A stretch of 64,000 nucleotides of DNA, from contig CM053033.1 of the NCBI GenBank assembly GCA_028564925.1, forward strand, positions 84,489,468-84,553,467, written 5' to 3'. Both the position numbers and the translations under genes were made by a program. A model generated the notes under the pieces. That model was not told the origin of the DNA, did not search any database, and worked only from the letters and a program-made list of their open reading frames with translations. Origin of the DNA: Lithobates sylvaticus (lineage: Eukaryota > Chordata > Amphibia > Anura > Ranidae). How positions within the stretch are numbered: position 1 is the stretch's first letter; each line of letters opens with the position of its first letter. This document shows, one piece after another, positions 21,717 through 33,014 of the stretch.

Positions 21717-22109
21717 TTAGAAGTTTAGGAACCAGAAATTACGACTATGTAGAGAACAATTAGTCAGGGAGGCCGTCTGAACCCAGTGATTTAGATCCAG
21801 GGAATTTAGCTATTCTAACTCTGTAATTTGTTGCTCGGTTAGCCGAGGAATCTCTACCTCATTGAGGAAGGATTCCATGATTGTACACGTCCACAGTTTT
21901 GGATGACAATACAATGTGGCGAAAAAGTCCCTGAAAAGTGCAGTAACTTGACTGGGGTCAGTCACTAGCCCATTTCCGCTGGAGCGGAGGAAGATCACCA
22001 CTGGTGGTCTCGTGGAGAGGAACTCTTAAGCAGGCTTGTTGCCTCTGTAGGGAATGAGGGGTCAAGGTGGAAGTGTGTTTTAAGGACTCATAGTATCACC
22101 CCCCCCCCC

Positions 22110-22850
22110 CATTTATTTGATCACCTCTGCGTTTTTATTTTTTGCGCTATAAACAAAAAAAGAGCGACATTTTTAAATAGCAAAAACTAAAAAATATTGT
22201 TTTTTTTTTATGATAAATATCCCAAATTAAAAAAAAAAAGGTTTTCCTCAGTTTAGGCCAATATGTAATTTTTTACATATTTTTGGTAAAAAAAATTGCA
22301 ATAAGCGTATATTGATTGGTTTGCGCAAACGTTTTATAGCGCCTACAAAATAAGTTATTGATTTATGGCATTTTTATTTATTTATTACTAGTAATGGTGG
22401 CGATCTGCGATTTTTATCGAGACTGCGACATTGTGGCAGACAGATCGGATGCTTTTTTTAAACCATTGACATTTATACAGCGATCAGTGCTATAAATAGC
22501 CACTGATTACTATATAAATGTCACTAGCAGGTAAGGGGTTAACACCAGGGGCAATGAAGGGGGTTAATGTGTTCCCTCACTGTGTGTTCTAACTGTGGCG
22601 GGGGTGGGACTGACTGGGGGAGGAGACCAATCGGTATTCCTATATACTAGGAACATACAATCTGTCTCCTCTACCCTGACAGAATGTAGATTTGTGTGTT
22701 TACACACGCAGATCCACGTTCCTGCTCTCTCTGTCATGAGTGATCGCAGGTGCCTAGCGGACATCGCGGCCGCTGGGTATGCGCATCCACTCCTCAGGGA
22801 CGCAGTGTGAGCGAGTGCCCCCCTATACCCCTTAAGGCAGCTGCCGTACA
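22110..22850 (+). mobile_element. TTAACCACTT element family E, partial copy
   Basis: It opens mid-element at TTTATTTGATCACCTCTGCG, has TTGCGCTATAAACAAAAAAA, CATATTTTTGGTAAAAAAAA and the GAGGAGACCAATCGG hairpin (22619-22672), and fades near 22850. The left end is missing. Confidence 0.7.
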
Positions 22851-23605
22851 GCTATGGAGATTTGCGCTGGGGAGCCATTCTGCCGCTGTCAAACAACAAT
22901 GGCATGTGGATTAAGAGGAACTGCAGTCTGCTCACATAATTTGTAATAAAACCATCTTTGCCATTCTGAAGCTTCCCTCCAACCACTTTGCATATTATTT
23001 TATATATACTGTGATTGTGTACTTGCCAAATATGCTGCAGAAATCTCCCTCCACTGAGTCTGGCTGCAACCATTTTAACTGTGGGCAGCTGAAGCTGCTC
23101 CCTTTTCCCTTACTGGATTTACACAGACACACACCTCCAGCTTTGCAGCCCTGTAGCTCTCCTTGGCCCTCTTATGACTCATCCCCCCTTCCTTTCCTGG
23201 CAAACACTCACGACAGTGAGAGAGAGCTGTGCATGATGTCATAAGCCCATGCTAATGACCAGACAAGAAACAGGAAGTGGGCTGTATAAGGTATTTACTG
23301 GCAGAAAAAAAAAATGTTTTACTATCCAAAGTTATAACAACAAGGTTGTGTTTATTTATTTAGATGTTATTGCTTATTTCTTGCTTGCTGTTTACCATCC
23401 CATGAGGTTTCTGAAGGGGGCCAGGGAGCAGATGGGATGTTGGGGAGTACGTGGAGGCTGGGGGGGGGGGGGGTCTGTACTGTAGACCATTGGATGATAT
23501 AAGGAAACACTAAACTAACCAACTTTGCTATATTAGAAGTTTGGTGGTTGCCATGAAAACTGATATATTACAAATCTCAGTTGTAAATAGTCCCATGGAA
23601 GCGTA
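22851..23605. other. no gene recognised
   Basis: Unclassified sequence with a G13 run near 23461. Nothing coding can be supported. Confidence 0.5.
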
Positions 23606-24338
23606 TACATACCTCCCAACCTTTTGTCTGGTTTCACACCGGAGCGGTGCGGGCAGCGGCGGTAAAGCAGCGCTATATTTAGAGCTGCTTTGCCGTCGTT
23701 TTACCCGCGTTAACCCCCGCTAGCGGCCGGAAAAGGGTTTAAAACCCCCCGCAAAGCGCCGCTGCAGCTTTGCCGGTGGTATTACCGCGGTATCCCATTG
23801 ATTTCAATGGGTAGGAGCGGTGAATACATCGCTCCAAAGATGCTGCTAGCAGGACTTTTTTTTACCGTCCTGCTAGCGCACCGCTCCAGTGTGAAGGCCC
23901 TCAGGGCTTTCACACTGGAGACACAACAGCAGCTGTTTCAGGTCGGTTTGCAGGCGCTTTTTTTAGCGCAATAGCGACTGTAAACCGCCCCAGTGTGAAA
24001 CCAGCCTTTGAGATGGGAATGAGGGACACCTATCGGCAAAAGTATGCAGGAATAGGACACACCCCTGCCACGCCCCCTTAAAGGAGAATTGTAAAAAAGA
24101 AAAAAGAAGAATGGTTAAACCCGCAAGTGCTTTTTTTACCACAAATATTCCTTTTATATTGGCTTTTTAAATTTACAAGTTCAGCAATTTAGAAATCAGA
24201 TGAAAGGAAACACTTTTTGATAGATAAAAGGTGCATTTTATATACAACTCCATAGATCAGACCAAAATGAGGGACAAATGAGGAGGAATGAGGGACAGAG
24301 GGACATTGCTCCAAATCAGGGAGAGTTGGGAGCTATGC
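23606..24338. mobile_element. TIR element with CATACCTCCCAAC ends, host to a nested element
   Basis: The left end CATACCTCCCAAC (23608-23620) pairs with GTTGGGAGCTATG (24325-24337). Text such as GAGATGGGAATGAGGGACAC resumes after the nested insertion, as expected of one element split in two. Confidence 0.65.
23627..24006. mobile_element. TTTCACAC miniature element (family C), nested
   Basis: Ends GGTTTCACACCGG and CCAGTGTGAAACC, with TTTG on both sides. The interior has strong GC palindromes such as GCAGCGGCGGTAAAGCAGCG. Related copies lie at 27604, 33382, 48089 and 53634. Confidence 0.7.
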
Positions 24339-24469
24339 TTATTTCTTACACGGCCAACTAAAACAGCCCCACTGTACGGAGCCGCTATTTACGTGACCAC
24401 GCACCGCCATGTTGTACGTTGGGAGGGAAAGCCGCGCATGCGCCGGAAACTCACCCCCCCTTGCAGAGG

Positions 24470-24542
24470 GCAGCGCAAGAGCAGGTGGGCGGGGCTGTGA
24501 CGGTAGAGGTGGCGGGGCGGGGCTATGCTCGGGGTCGGAGCC
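24470..24542 (+). promoter_or_regulatory. GC-box promoter, likely of a host gene
   Basis: It is CpG-rich with three GGGGCGGGG/GGGCGGGGC-type boxes (24487-24496, 24512-24523) directly before the start codon. No TATA box is seen. This is typical of a housekeeping-type vertebrate promoter and unlike the surrounding repeats. Confidence 0.55.
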
Positions 24543-24563
24543 ATGGCCACACTGGATGCTGAG
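24543..24563 (+). CDS. candidate host first coding exon (MATLDAE)
   Basis: ATGGCCACACTGGATGCTGAG encodes MATLDAE and is followed at once by GTGAGG, a good donor. The start context is GGAGCCATGG, close to the ideal vertebrate form. Position after a GC-box promoter and lack of repeat sequence favour a real first exon ending in phase 0, with the first intron running right. I do not recognise the protein from seven residues. The remaining exons would be spread over tens of kilobases, mostly outside the window. Alternative: a chance ATG in a CpG island, with the true start downstream. Confidence 0.45.
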
Positions 24564-24879
24564 GTGAGGAGGATGGCGGGAGAGAGAGTGGGGGCCCGGC
24601 TCTATGTATAAGGGAGAGGGGGCCCGGTAGGAGAATGTGTGCGTCCCGTATCCCGGTGTCCGCTTAGTCTGTGTCCCCCTTTGTGTCGCTTCCGTCCGCT
24701 CCATGTATATAATCCACCAGCCAAAGTGTCCTCCCCCCCCCCCCCCCGCACCGGTACTCATACACCGCTTCCTCTGTACCATGTGTACCCTCTACCACCC
24801 CCAATGTTTGTGTGCTGTACTGCCCCCTGCTGTGCCCTCATCCCCTGTACCCAGAGATAGTCTACCAACTCTCTATTAC

Positions 24880-25565
24880 CGCCTGTGCGATCTGTCCCTC
24901 CCCTCCCCCCACCGTGTGACCTGCCCCCCCCCCCCCCCCCCCTGTGTGACCTGTCCCCCTCTGCCCCCCCCCCCTGTGTGACCTGTCCCTCTCCCCCCCC
25001 CCCCCTGTGACCTCTCCCCCCCCCCCTGTGACTGTCCCCCCCCCCCTGTGTGACCTGTCCCCCTCCCCCCCCCCCCCCTGTGTGACCTGTCCCCCTCTCC
25101 CCCCCCCCCCTGTGTGACCTGTCCCCCTCTCCCCCCCCCCCCCCCCTGTCCCCCTCTCCCCCCCCCCCCCCCTGTCCCCCTCTCCCCCCCCCCCCCCCTG
25201 TGTGACCTGTCCCCCTCTCCCCCCCCCCCTGTGTGACCCCCCCCCCCTCCCCCCCCTCCCTGTCCCCCTGTCCCCCTCCCTGTCCCCCCGTGTGACCTGT
25301 CCCCCTCTCCCCCCCCCTGTGTGACCTGTCCCCCTCTCCTCCCCCCCCCCTCCCTTTCCCCTCCCCTCCTTTCCTCTTCCCTTTCCCTTCCCCCTCTTTT
25401 CCCTTCTTTCCCTCCTTCCTCCTTTCTCCCTCCCCCTCGTCCCCCCCCCCCCCCCCCCCCCCCCCTCTCCCCCCCCCCCCCCCCCCCCCCCCCTGTCCCC
25501 CCTCCCCCCCCCCCCCCCCTCCCCCCCCCCCCCTGTCCCCCCCCCCCCCCCCCCCCCTGTCCCCC

Positions 25566-25622
<57 letters not shown>

Positions 25623-25645
25623 TGTGGTGACCTGTCCCCCCTCCC

Positions 25646-25681
<36 letters not shown>

Positions 25682-27330
25682 TGTCCCCCCCCCCCCCCCC
25701 CTGTGTGACCTGTCCCCCTCCCCCCCCCCCTGTGTGACCTGTCCCCCTGTCCCCCCCCCCCCCCCCCTGTGTGACCTGTCCCCCTCCCCCCCCCCCCCCC
25801 CTCCTGTCCCCCTCTCCCCCCCCCCCCCCCCCCCCCTGTCCCCCTCCCCCCCCCCCCCCCTGTGACCTGTCCCCCTCTCCCCCCCCCCCTGTGTGACCTG
25901 TCCCCCTCCCCCCCCCCCCCTGTGTGACCTGTCCCCCTCTCCCCCCCCCCCCCCCCCTGACCTCCCCCCCCCCCCCTGTGTGACCTGTCCCCCCCCCCCC
26001 CCCCCCCCCCCCCCACAACCTGTCCCCCCCCCCCCCCCTGTGTGACCCCCCCCCCCCCCCCCCCCTGTGTGACCTGTCCCCCTCTCCCCCCCCCCCCCCC
26101 CTGTGTGACCTGTCCCCCCCCCCCCCCCTGTGTGACCTGTCCCCCCCCCCCCCCCCCCCTGTGTGACCTGTCCCCCCCTCTCCCCCCCTGTCCCCCTGAC
26201 CCCCTCTCCCCCCCCCCTGTGTGACCTGTCCCCCCTCCCTCCCCCCCCCTGTGTGACCTGTCCCCCCTCGTCCCCCCCCCCTGTGTGACCTGTCCCCCCC
26301 TCTTCCCCCCCCCCCCCCCTGTGTGACCTGTCCCCCTCTCCCCCCCCCCCCTGTGTGACCTGTCCCTGTCCCTCCCCCCCCCCTGTGTGACCTGTCCCCC
26401 TCTCCCCCCCCCCTGTGTGACCTGTCCCCCCCTGTGTGACCTGTCCCCCTCCCCCCCCCCCCCCCCTGTGTGACCTGTCCCCCCTCTTCCCCCCCCCCCC
26501 CCCCCCCCTGTGTGACCTGTCCCCCCCTCCCTCTTCCCCCCCCCCCTGTGTGACCTGTCCCCCTCTCCCCCTTCCCCCCCCCCTGTGTGACCTGTCCCCC
26601 TCTTCCCTCCCCCCCTGTGTGACCTGTCCCCCCCCCCCCCCTGTGTGACCTGTCCCCCTCCCCCCCCTGTGTGACCTGTCCCCCTCTCCCCCCCCCTGTG
26701 TGACCTGTCCCCCTCTCTTCCCCCCCCCCCTGTGTGACCTGTCCCCCTCTCCCCCCCCCTGTGTGACCTGTCCCCCTCCCCCCCCCCTGTGTGACCTGTC
26801 CCCCCCCCCCCCCCCCTGTGTGACCTGTCCCCCCCCCCCCCCCCCTGTGTGACCTGTCCCCCCCCCCCCCCCCCCCTGTGTGACCTGTCCCCCCTCTCCC
26901 CCCCCCCTGTGTGACCTGTCCCCCTCTCCCCCCCCCCCCCCTGTGTGACCTGTCCCCCCTCTTCCCCCCCCCCCCCCTGTGTGACCTGTCCCCCCTCTTC
27001 CCTCCCCCCCCCCTCCCCTGTCCCCCCTCTTCCCCCCCCCCCCTGTGTGACCTGTCCCCCTCTCCCCCCCCCCCCCCCCCCCTGTGTGACCTGTCCCCCT
27101 CTCCCCCCCCCCCCCCCTGTGTGACCTGTCCCCCCTCTCCCCTCCCCCCCCCTGTGTGACCCCCCCTCCCCCCCCCCCCCCGTGTGACCTGTCCCCCTCT
27201 CCCCTCCCCCCCCCCCCCCCCCTGTGTGACCTGTCCCCCCTCTCCCCCCCCCCCCCCCCTGTGTGACCTGTCCCCCCTCTCCCCCCCCCCCCCCCCCTGT
27301 GTGACCTGTCCCCCCTCTTCCCCCCCGTGT
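24880..27330. repeat. C-rich minisatellite, about 2.4 kb
   Basis: Dozens of units of the form TGTGTGACCTGTCCCC(CT)CTC followed by a variable run of about 5-30 C. Units vary between about 25 and 60 bases. The central part (25320-25680) loses most of the TGTGTGACC spacers and becomes nearly pure C with CCCTCTTCC interruptions. The minus strand is G-rich, giving very many possible G-quadruplexes. It begins about 320 bases after the candidate first exon. Run lengths in such an array are often misread, so exact lengths are uncertain. Confidence 0.95.
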
Positions 27331-27400
27331 GACCTGTCCCTGATAGAGTACCTGGAGCTATTCTCCATCAAGGGATAAAATAATCTGATCTTTCAATGCT

Positions 27401-28101
27401 TTAAAGGAGAAGTAACATGTCACATCAACCTCCCAAACAAAAAAACACTCCATCCGCCCGGCCGCATCATTCTTTCACAGTATTCTGTGAATGTGAAAAC
27501 TACAAGCACCTTCACCTTTGCAGCTGTCGGCTTGTAGTTCTCAATGAACTACCAGGGCGCTGTGGATCACTCTAGGACTGGTAGTTCATTGAGCTTCCTG
27601 TCAGACCCCTTTCACATTGAGGGCGTTTTGCAGGCGCTATATCGTTAAAAATAGCACTTGCAAAACGCCCTAAAACAGCTGCTTCATTCATTCACTCCAA
27701 TTCACTCGGCTTTCACACTGGAACGGTGTGCTGGCAGGGCGTCAGCAGCTTCTTTGGAGTGGTGAAATCAACGGGGCAGTGCTGCGATACCGCCGGCAAA
27801 ACGCTGCTCCGGCTGCGTTTTACGGGCAGATTTAACCCCTTTTCGCCCGCTAGCGGGGGTTAAAACAAAAATAGCGCCGCTTTACTGCTAGGCTGGGTGG
27901 TGTGAAAGGGCTCTCAGAGTGTAACTGCCTGCCCATATCGGAGGTTCGGGCAGACAGATACAGTCTGGCATTACACCAATTTGCTGATAGTGAGTGCAAT
28001 ACTCTACAGGTCCCCAACAAAACAAAAAAAAAAAATGCATATTTTTTTACCTACAAAAAAAAATTTATTATTTGGTTTATAAAAGTGAACTTATCCTTTA
28101 A
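27401..28101. mobile_element. TTAA element with nested family C copy
   Basis: The left end is TTAAAGGAGAAGTAAC. The right end, reversed, reads TTAAAGGATAAGTTCAC. Internally, GTAGTTCTCAATGAACTAC at 27535-27553 forms a hairpin, and TGGTAGTTCATTGAG repeats nearby. Confidence 0.65.
27604..27913. mobile_element. TTTCACAC miniature element (family C), nested
   Basis: Ends GACCCCTTTCACATTG and GTGTGAAAGGGCTC. TCAGA or TCA duplicates on both sides (27601 and 27914). The interior shares GCGTTTTGCAGGCGCTATA with the copy at 48089. Confidence 0.75.
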
Positions 28102-29379
28102 TTTACATGCTTGGGAGATGCCTTCAAGCTGTATGTGGTGTTACGTAACGGTACAGTTTTCACAGATAGCATCAGCAACACAGTATTTGGGCCTCACAAA
28201 TTTTGTATACATAATTAACTTTAACTTATAAATTTAACTTAACCACACCAGCATTATAACCTGACTTGGATAATATGTTTTTTTTTTTTTATTATGTTTT
28301 TAAACCAAGCGGCAATGTGCCTGAATTGAATGGTGATAGTAGCAGCAGCAGCAGCAGATTTAAAAGCTATGGGAATGTTTACTGTTAAAAAACAAAGCTA
28401 AAACCCTCCACTTCATACAAACTGACCAGTGGCACAACAGTTTAGTGTTCTAGTTTGTGAGCTTATAAAATGTAAAGAAAAGAGTGCACAAAACACTGCA
28501 AAGCCACAATCCCACATTTCCCAACCCCCTCACATCCCTCTATCCTCAATTATACCCCAAAATGTTTTAAATGTATAGCTGTCGGGTACGCGTGTGGTAG
28601 AATTTGGCTAGCATTAGGACTGTATGCAGGCACTTGCATTTGAATAGGCTACAAATAGACTAATAAAAGGTAGGTTTTTATCTTGCAGTAAAAATTGGTA
28701 CTGTATTACTATTATCAGAGAGACAACATATATTGTTTAGTATGTAAGCAGCTTGGTTGGGGCGCAGTATAAGAGGGAGAGATGAGGCAGATTTGATCTT
28801 GAAATAGAAATTAGAAATATCCTGCTCGGAAGCAGCAAATTGCCAACTGCAGGTGTCGGCTGCAAAAAAAAACTATGCTAAGACCATCTTCAGTTCTAGC
28901 AGCCTGAGCCCCACTTTCTGACCTTTTTATGTTGCAACCTCTCATCTTTAGGTTCTTTTTTTATGTTTTTGGTATATACAATGGTTGGGCTGTACACAGC
29001 AGAGGCCACGCACATCTCCAATTCTTGTTTTGCCTGGATAATATCCCCCCCCCCCCCCCCAAGTAGTTGTATTTTAAAATATTCAATTCATTATAGTGAG
29101 GGTACCGGAGGCATAGCCGCAGGGGGCTGTCCTTCTATGTTGCAAGGGGAAGGGCAGGGCAGACTGCAACAAACATTAAGTGTAGAATTCTACAGCCATA
29201 GGCTGCCTACCCGTCTCCAAATCAGGGCTTATGCTTTTTGAGAAGTTGGTTTTGTATTTTTGCTAGTGCTTGGTGCTTTAGTTTTTTTGCTAGTCATTTG
29301 TTTGCTGCATGTCACTGCTTGTGCGCTAAATTAGTGTGTACCATTGTGACCACACAACTGAAGGGCTTCGTTTTCAGGG
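28102..29379. other. no gene recognised
   Basis: AT-rich sequence with a short (AGC)n near 28339-28355 and a C16 run near 29043. Nothing coding can be supported. Confidence 0.5.
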
Positions 29380-29508
29380 AAGTCTGTCATAATGTGCTAG
29401 TGTGCGATGCATACTAGCACATTATGACTTAAACTGCCCCAGACCCGATTTTTTTTATTTCTTTTTTCTTTTTTTATGCAGTGGGCTGGGAAGCCAGCCT
29501 CCGCATCG
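29380..29508 (-). mobile_element. family A fragment with conserved hairpin
   Basis: CATAATGTGCTAGTGTGC, then CATACTAGCACATTATGA, forms the family A hairpin at 29389-29427. It abuts the next TTAA element. Confidence 0.55.
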
Positions 29509-29950
29509 TTAAAGTGGAGTTTTGCTGCCCCTTAAAAAACTAAAAGTCAGCAGCTACACATACTGTAGCTGCTGACTTTTAACATTTGGTCACTTACCTG
29601 TCCTGCAGTCCAGCGATGTCGGCACTGCAGCTGTTTCCATTAGCTGGTCGGGTGCTGCCGCCGTCATTGCGGGTAAGGGAACCTGGCAGTGTAGCATTTC
29701 AGCTTCGCTGCTGGGTCCCTTCTACGCATGCGCGAAGCATGCTGAGCTCTCACTGACCCCGGAGGGGGACCGAGCTTCTGACGTAATTCGCCGCGGCCCT
29801 GTCTCCCAGAATTGGGGCCAGGGTACCTGTAAAAAAAAAAAAACAGGTACCCACTCCCCCCTCCCCCCTGAAAGGTGCCAAATGTGGCACCGGAGGGGGG
29901 TTGGGGTCGGATAAGCGGAAGTTCCACTTTTGTGTGGAACTCCGCTTTAA
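29509..29950 (+). mobile_element. TTAA element family B
   Basis: The left end is TTAAAGTGGAGTTTTGC and the right end GTGTGGAACTCCGCTTTAA. Internal landmarks are AAAGTCAGCAGCTACAC, AGCGATGTCGGCAC and CCCTGAAAGGTGCCAAATGT. There is no coding sequence. Confidence 0.8.
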
Positions 29951-30925
29951 CAACTGATGACTATCAGTTGTCAGCGTGTTTCCCCTGCATGAGGCCCCCC
30001 TCCCTATCCATACCAGACCCTTATCCAAGCATGCAGCCGGTAGGTTAGGAATGAGGGGGGGGCAATGAGCGAGCACCCCCCTCCCTGAACCACACCAGGC
30101 AACATGCCCTCAAAGCACCTTGTCCCCATGTTGATAGGGACAAGGGCCTATTCCCCCTTTAACAATAGGGCCCCCACATCCCAGGCCCCTTGATTAAAAA
30201 ATCTAAAATAAATGATAAATGTCCCCCGGTGTAGTTCCATCGTCAATCATGACGCCTGCCGCACCACTGACCTGGAAAAAAATAAAATAAAATGGTCCCG
30301 ATGAAGGGTCCCAGCTGTCTGCCATCTCCGTCATCTTAAAGCTCTTAAATAACTAAGGGGTTCCCCCCGCATGCTGAGTTGGTGACATCACAAGGGGGTG
30401 GTGCCACATGGCGACAGCACTGGTGGCCCTACCCCTTAGTTATTTAAGAGCTGATGATTGATAAATCTACACTGGGGTGCATTTTTTTAAATAAAGGACT
30501 TGTCAAAAACTGCCTACTGTCATTTTTTTTACACGGTTTCTTTTTTTTTTTTTTTGTGAATGAGTAGGGTACTACTCAGTAGCCCATACTTATTCACATG
30601 GCGGGGGTAGGATCTGTTAAAGGGGGCCTTTCAGATTCCGATAAGCCCCCCCCCCCACTCGCAGACCCCCAACCCCTGGCCAGGGTTGTAGGGAAGAGGT
30701 CCTTGTCCCCATCAACATGAGGACAATGTGCTTTGGGGGAGCAGAACCCCTCTGTCCCAAGGCACCCCCCCATGTGTAGGGCATGTGGCCTGGTATGGTT
30801 CGGGGGAGTCTCTCGCTCGTCCTCTCTCCCCCAACCCCCCTCCCTTCTCTGACCTTCCGGGCTGAATGCTTGAAAAGGGTCTGGTATGGATTTTGAGAGG
30901 AACACCACTCTGTTTTTTTCATTTA
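29951..30925. repeat. large inverted-repeat element with nested palindromes
   Basis: Arm 29990-30155 (TCCATACCAGACCC, then GCCCTCAAAGCACCTTGTCC) pairs with arm 30695-30905 read in reverse. In the centre, AGCTCTTAAATAACTAAGGG (30340-30359) pairs with CCCTTAGTTATTTAAGAGCT near 30433-30452. No coding sequence. It is a foldback DNA transposon relic by structure; the superfamily is unknown. Confidence 0.7.
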
Positions 30926-30949
30926 TTTCTCATTGCTTCCATTCTTTTC

Positions 30950-31170
30950 ACAAGTCACATGTATATCATGCAGGTGTGACTTTTGAGGGTTTACATTGAA
31001 GTCGCATGAAAGTCGGACCAAAGTAGTGCAAGAACTACTTTAAAGTCATGACTTTAAGTCACACAGATATGAACGATACTCTTTGGGAAGCATGGGATGT
31101 GACTTGTCATGTGACTCTGGGGTCCAAAGTTGCATGACAAGTCGCACAAGTGTGAATAAGGCTTTAATCT
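30950..31170. mobile_element. miniature palindromic element with ACTT-GTC-ATG motifs
   Basis: Repeated, partly inverted blocks such as GACTTGTCATGTGACT and GCATGACAAGTCGCAC, ending in GTGTGAATAAGGCTTTA, like the Harbinger-type termini elsewhere. Boundaries are approximate. Confidence 0.45.
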
Positions 31171-31414
31171 TGGCAATCGCCTTTATTACAAATATGTCCG
31201 GCAGACCTAAAGTGAGAGAGGTCCTGCTGAGGGAGGTAGTAAGGGACAAGCAGGTTCTGCAGGACAAAGCAGTGGTTGGGCCGCACCATCTAGATGCAGG
31301 GCATGTCTGCCTTTCTCTGAGTGGCTATACTATACAGCCAGGGCCGCAATTGGAAATCATGGGGCCCTGTATAGTCTACCTGTGGGGGGGGTCTCCACCC
31401 CCCCCTATTCATGG

Positions 31415-31415
<1 letters not shown>

Positions 31416-31475
<60 letters not shown>
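31416..31475 (+). repeat. (TG)n microsatellite
   Basis: About 30 uninterrupted TG units. Confidence 0.98.
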
Positions 31476-31477
<2 letters not shown>

Positions 31478-32324
31478 ATAATTGTATATACATCCTCATA
31501 TAAATGTTGTTCTATAGGTATAGTATCCCAATATTATAGGAGAAAAGCCTAGCATTGTTGTATGTACTAAGCTGAAGGAATGCTTGTAATGTCTACAGAC
31601 TCAAATAGATCCAGTGCCAACTTCTGATAAATGGTTGCACGTTTTTAAGCCTGTGCCAAAGTGTGGCAGCTGTTTGCTTCTACTTCTCATGTGGATTCCC
31701 AACTTGTCCTTCTTGCCCAATCCTGCCATACCCATACACCTGCACTGCAGTGCAGATCTGGGTTTTGCCGTAGGGATCCTACATATCCTTCACAACACGC
31801 TTAGTCAATTTCCTGGCGGCTGCAAAGAATGCATGGTGACTCTGGCGGGTACACTGCTAGATCTGGTGATGGCTTGATCACCTTTACTCCCGCCTCCTCT
31901 TCCTCATGTGCCTCATCATCCGACTACTTGAAAGTAGCAGCACCCATACCCACCCAACAAGCACCTAGAGCATATGCAACATCTCAGGCTAATTATTGCC
32001 ATGCTGTGTTGCAGATTGTATGTCTGGGGGACAGGAACCATACTGGGCCAGTGCTATTGGCAGCTCTCCAGGCTGAGAGGCCTAACCCTATGCCATCTTC
32101 AGCCAGGCAAGTTTGTGTGTGACAACAGCACTAACCTGCTGACTGCTCTTCGCCAGAAAAAACGCATACCTTGCCTGGTAGTGCTGTGCCTTTGTTCATC
32201 TTGAAGTACACAGGCTTTCAGGAGATCCTTCATTAGGCCAGATAGGCTTGTGTCCACTTTAGGCGGCCAAAGCCAGACAGTGTTTGCCAGACAGAAATAT
32301 GCAAAGTCAGTTTAAGGAGATGTA
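31476..32324. other. no gene recognised; weak open frames only
   Basis: Less AT-rich than its neighbours, with short open frames at 31614-31877 and 31829-32122. The translations do not resemble any family I know. It may be an old transposase relic. Confidence 0.4.
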
Positions 32325-32610
32325 CAATTAGGTCCATATATATTTAGACACATGCACAATTTAAATTTTTTTTTCAGGTATTTACCAAAACCAATTCAAG
32401 CTATAGTTATATGATTGATATTAGGGGTGCAACAGATCGTCGCCGATCCGTACGGGTCACCCAGTTCGGATCGGCACACCCCGCGATCCGCGGCCTCGGC
32501 CTTAGGAAAGGCTTCGGCCTAGTTCCATCGGCCATCTTGGTACACCTGGCCGCTGTTTACAATGTGACCGCTCCGTCAAATGACGGAGCGATCAGTGGTA
32601 AACAAATTCT

Positions 32611-32835
32611 GCATTACCCATACCCTGCCAATACCCTGCATTACCCATACCCTGCCAATACTCTGCATTACCCATACCCTGCCAATACTCTGCATTACCC
32701 ATACCCTGCCAATACTCTGCATTACCCATACCCTGCCAATACTCTGCATTACCCATACCCTGCCAATACTCTGCATTACCCATACCCTGCCAATACTCTG
32801 CATTACCCATACCCTGCCAATACTCTGCGATACTC
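32611..32835 (+). repeat. 27-bp minisatellite, ~8 copies
   Basis: The unit TGCATTACCCATACCCTGCC plus AATACTC repeats about eight times almost without change. Being nine codons long, it gives false open frames on both strands. Confidence 0.95.
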
Positions 32836-32840
32836 TGCCA

Positions 32841-33014
32841 ATATTACAGTGGGGGAGTTGACGTGGATATTACAGTGTGGGGAAAATGACGTGGATATTA
32901 CAGTGTGGGAGATGGCGTGGATATTACAGTGCGGGAAATGATGGGGATATTACAGTGGGGGAAATGATGGGGATATTACAGTGGGGGAAATGATGTGGAT
33001 ATTACAGTGGGGAC
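32841..33014 (+). repeat. 26-28-bp minisatellite, ~6.5 copies
   Basis: The unit ATATTACAGTGGGGGAAATG plus ATGTGG repeats with small length changes, directly after the first array. Confidence 0.92.

Larger units (their letters stand above)
18629..22001 (-). pseudogene. Tx1/L1 ORF2 remnant (reverse transcriptase and C-terminus)
   Basis: In order of translation: GNGLVTDPSQVTALFRDFFA near 21950; MRETMIVLIPKPGKDPKLLE near 20580, a typical RT block; VVALDTAKDFDSVEWRYLW near 20220, the first catalytic Asp region; a YADDTLLYLGG box near 19930; and a C-terminal zone at 18629-19063 ending with CPLCNQE near 18660, the Cys motif of L1 ORF2. The pieces lie in different frames with many stops, so the copy is dead. 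Intact ORF2 nicks target DNA and reverse transcribes element RNA. Confidence 0.8.
18450..22095 (-). mobile_element. Tx1/L1-type LINE, minus strand, split by two insertions
   Basis: Reading right to left, recognisable blocks run from the pre-RT zone (about 22000) to the C-terminus (about 18630). They are interrupted by an LTR-like scrap (20305-20524) and a Harbinger derivative (20658-21716). The 5' end is cut near 22095, where family E sequence starts. Confidence 0.8.

Noticed and set aside
24862-27371. Very long open frames on the minus strand encoding Gly-rich repeats (up to 831 residues)
   Set aside because: They are a by-product of the C-rich minisatellite, which has few T or A to form stops. 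No start context, splice signals or domain.
31614-32204. Overlapping short open frames on the plus strand
   Set aside because: Translations match no family I know and show no splice structure; they may be an old transposon relic.
32411-32941. Open frames with LHYPYPANT repeats, possibly a repeat protein
   Set aside because: The 27-bp unit is a multiple of three, so it is open in several frames on both strands; it lies inside a non-autonomous hAT element.
32611-33014. Regular repeats that could recall a CRISPR array
   Set aside because: The units are directly contiguous with no unique spacers, and the genome is eukaryotic; this is a minisatellite.
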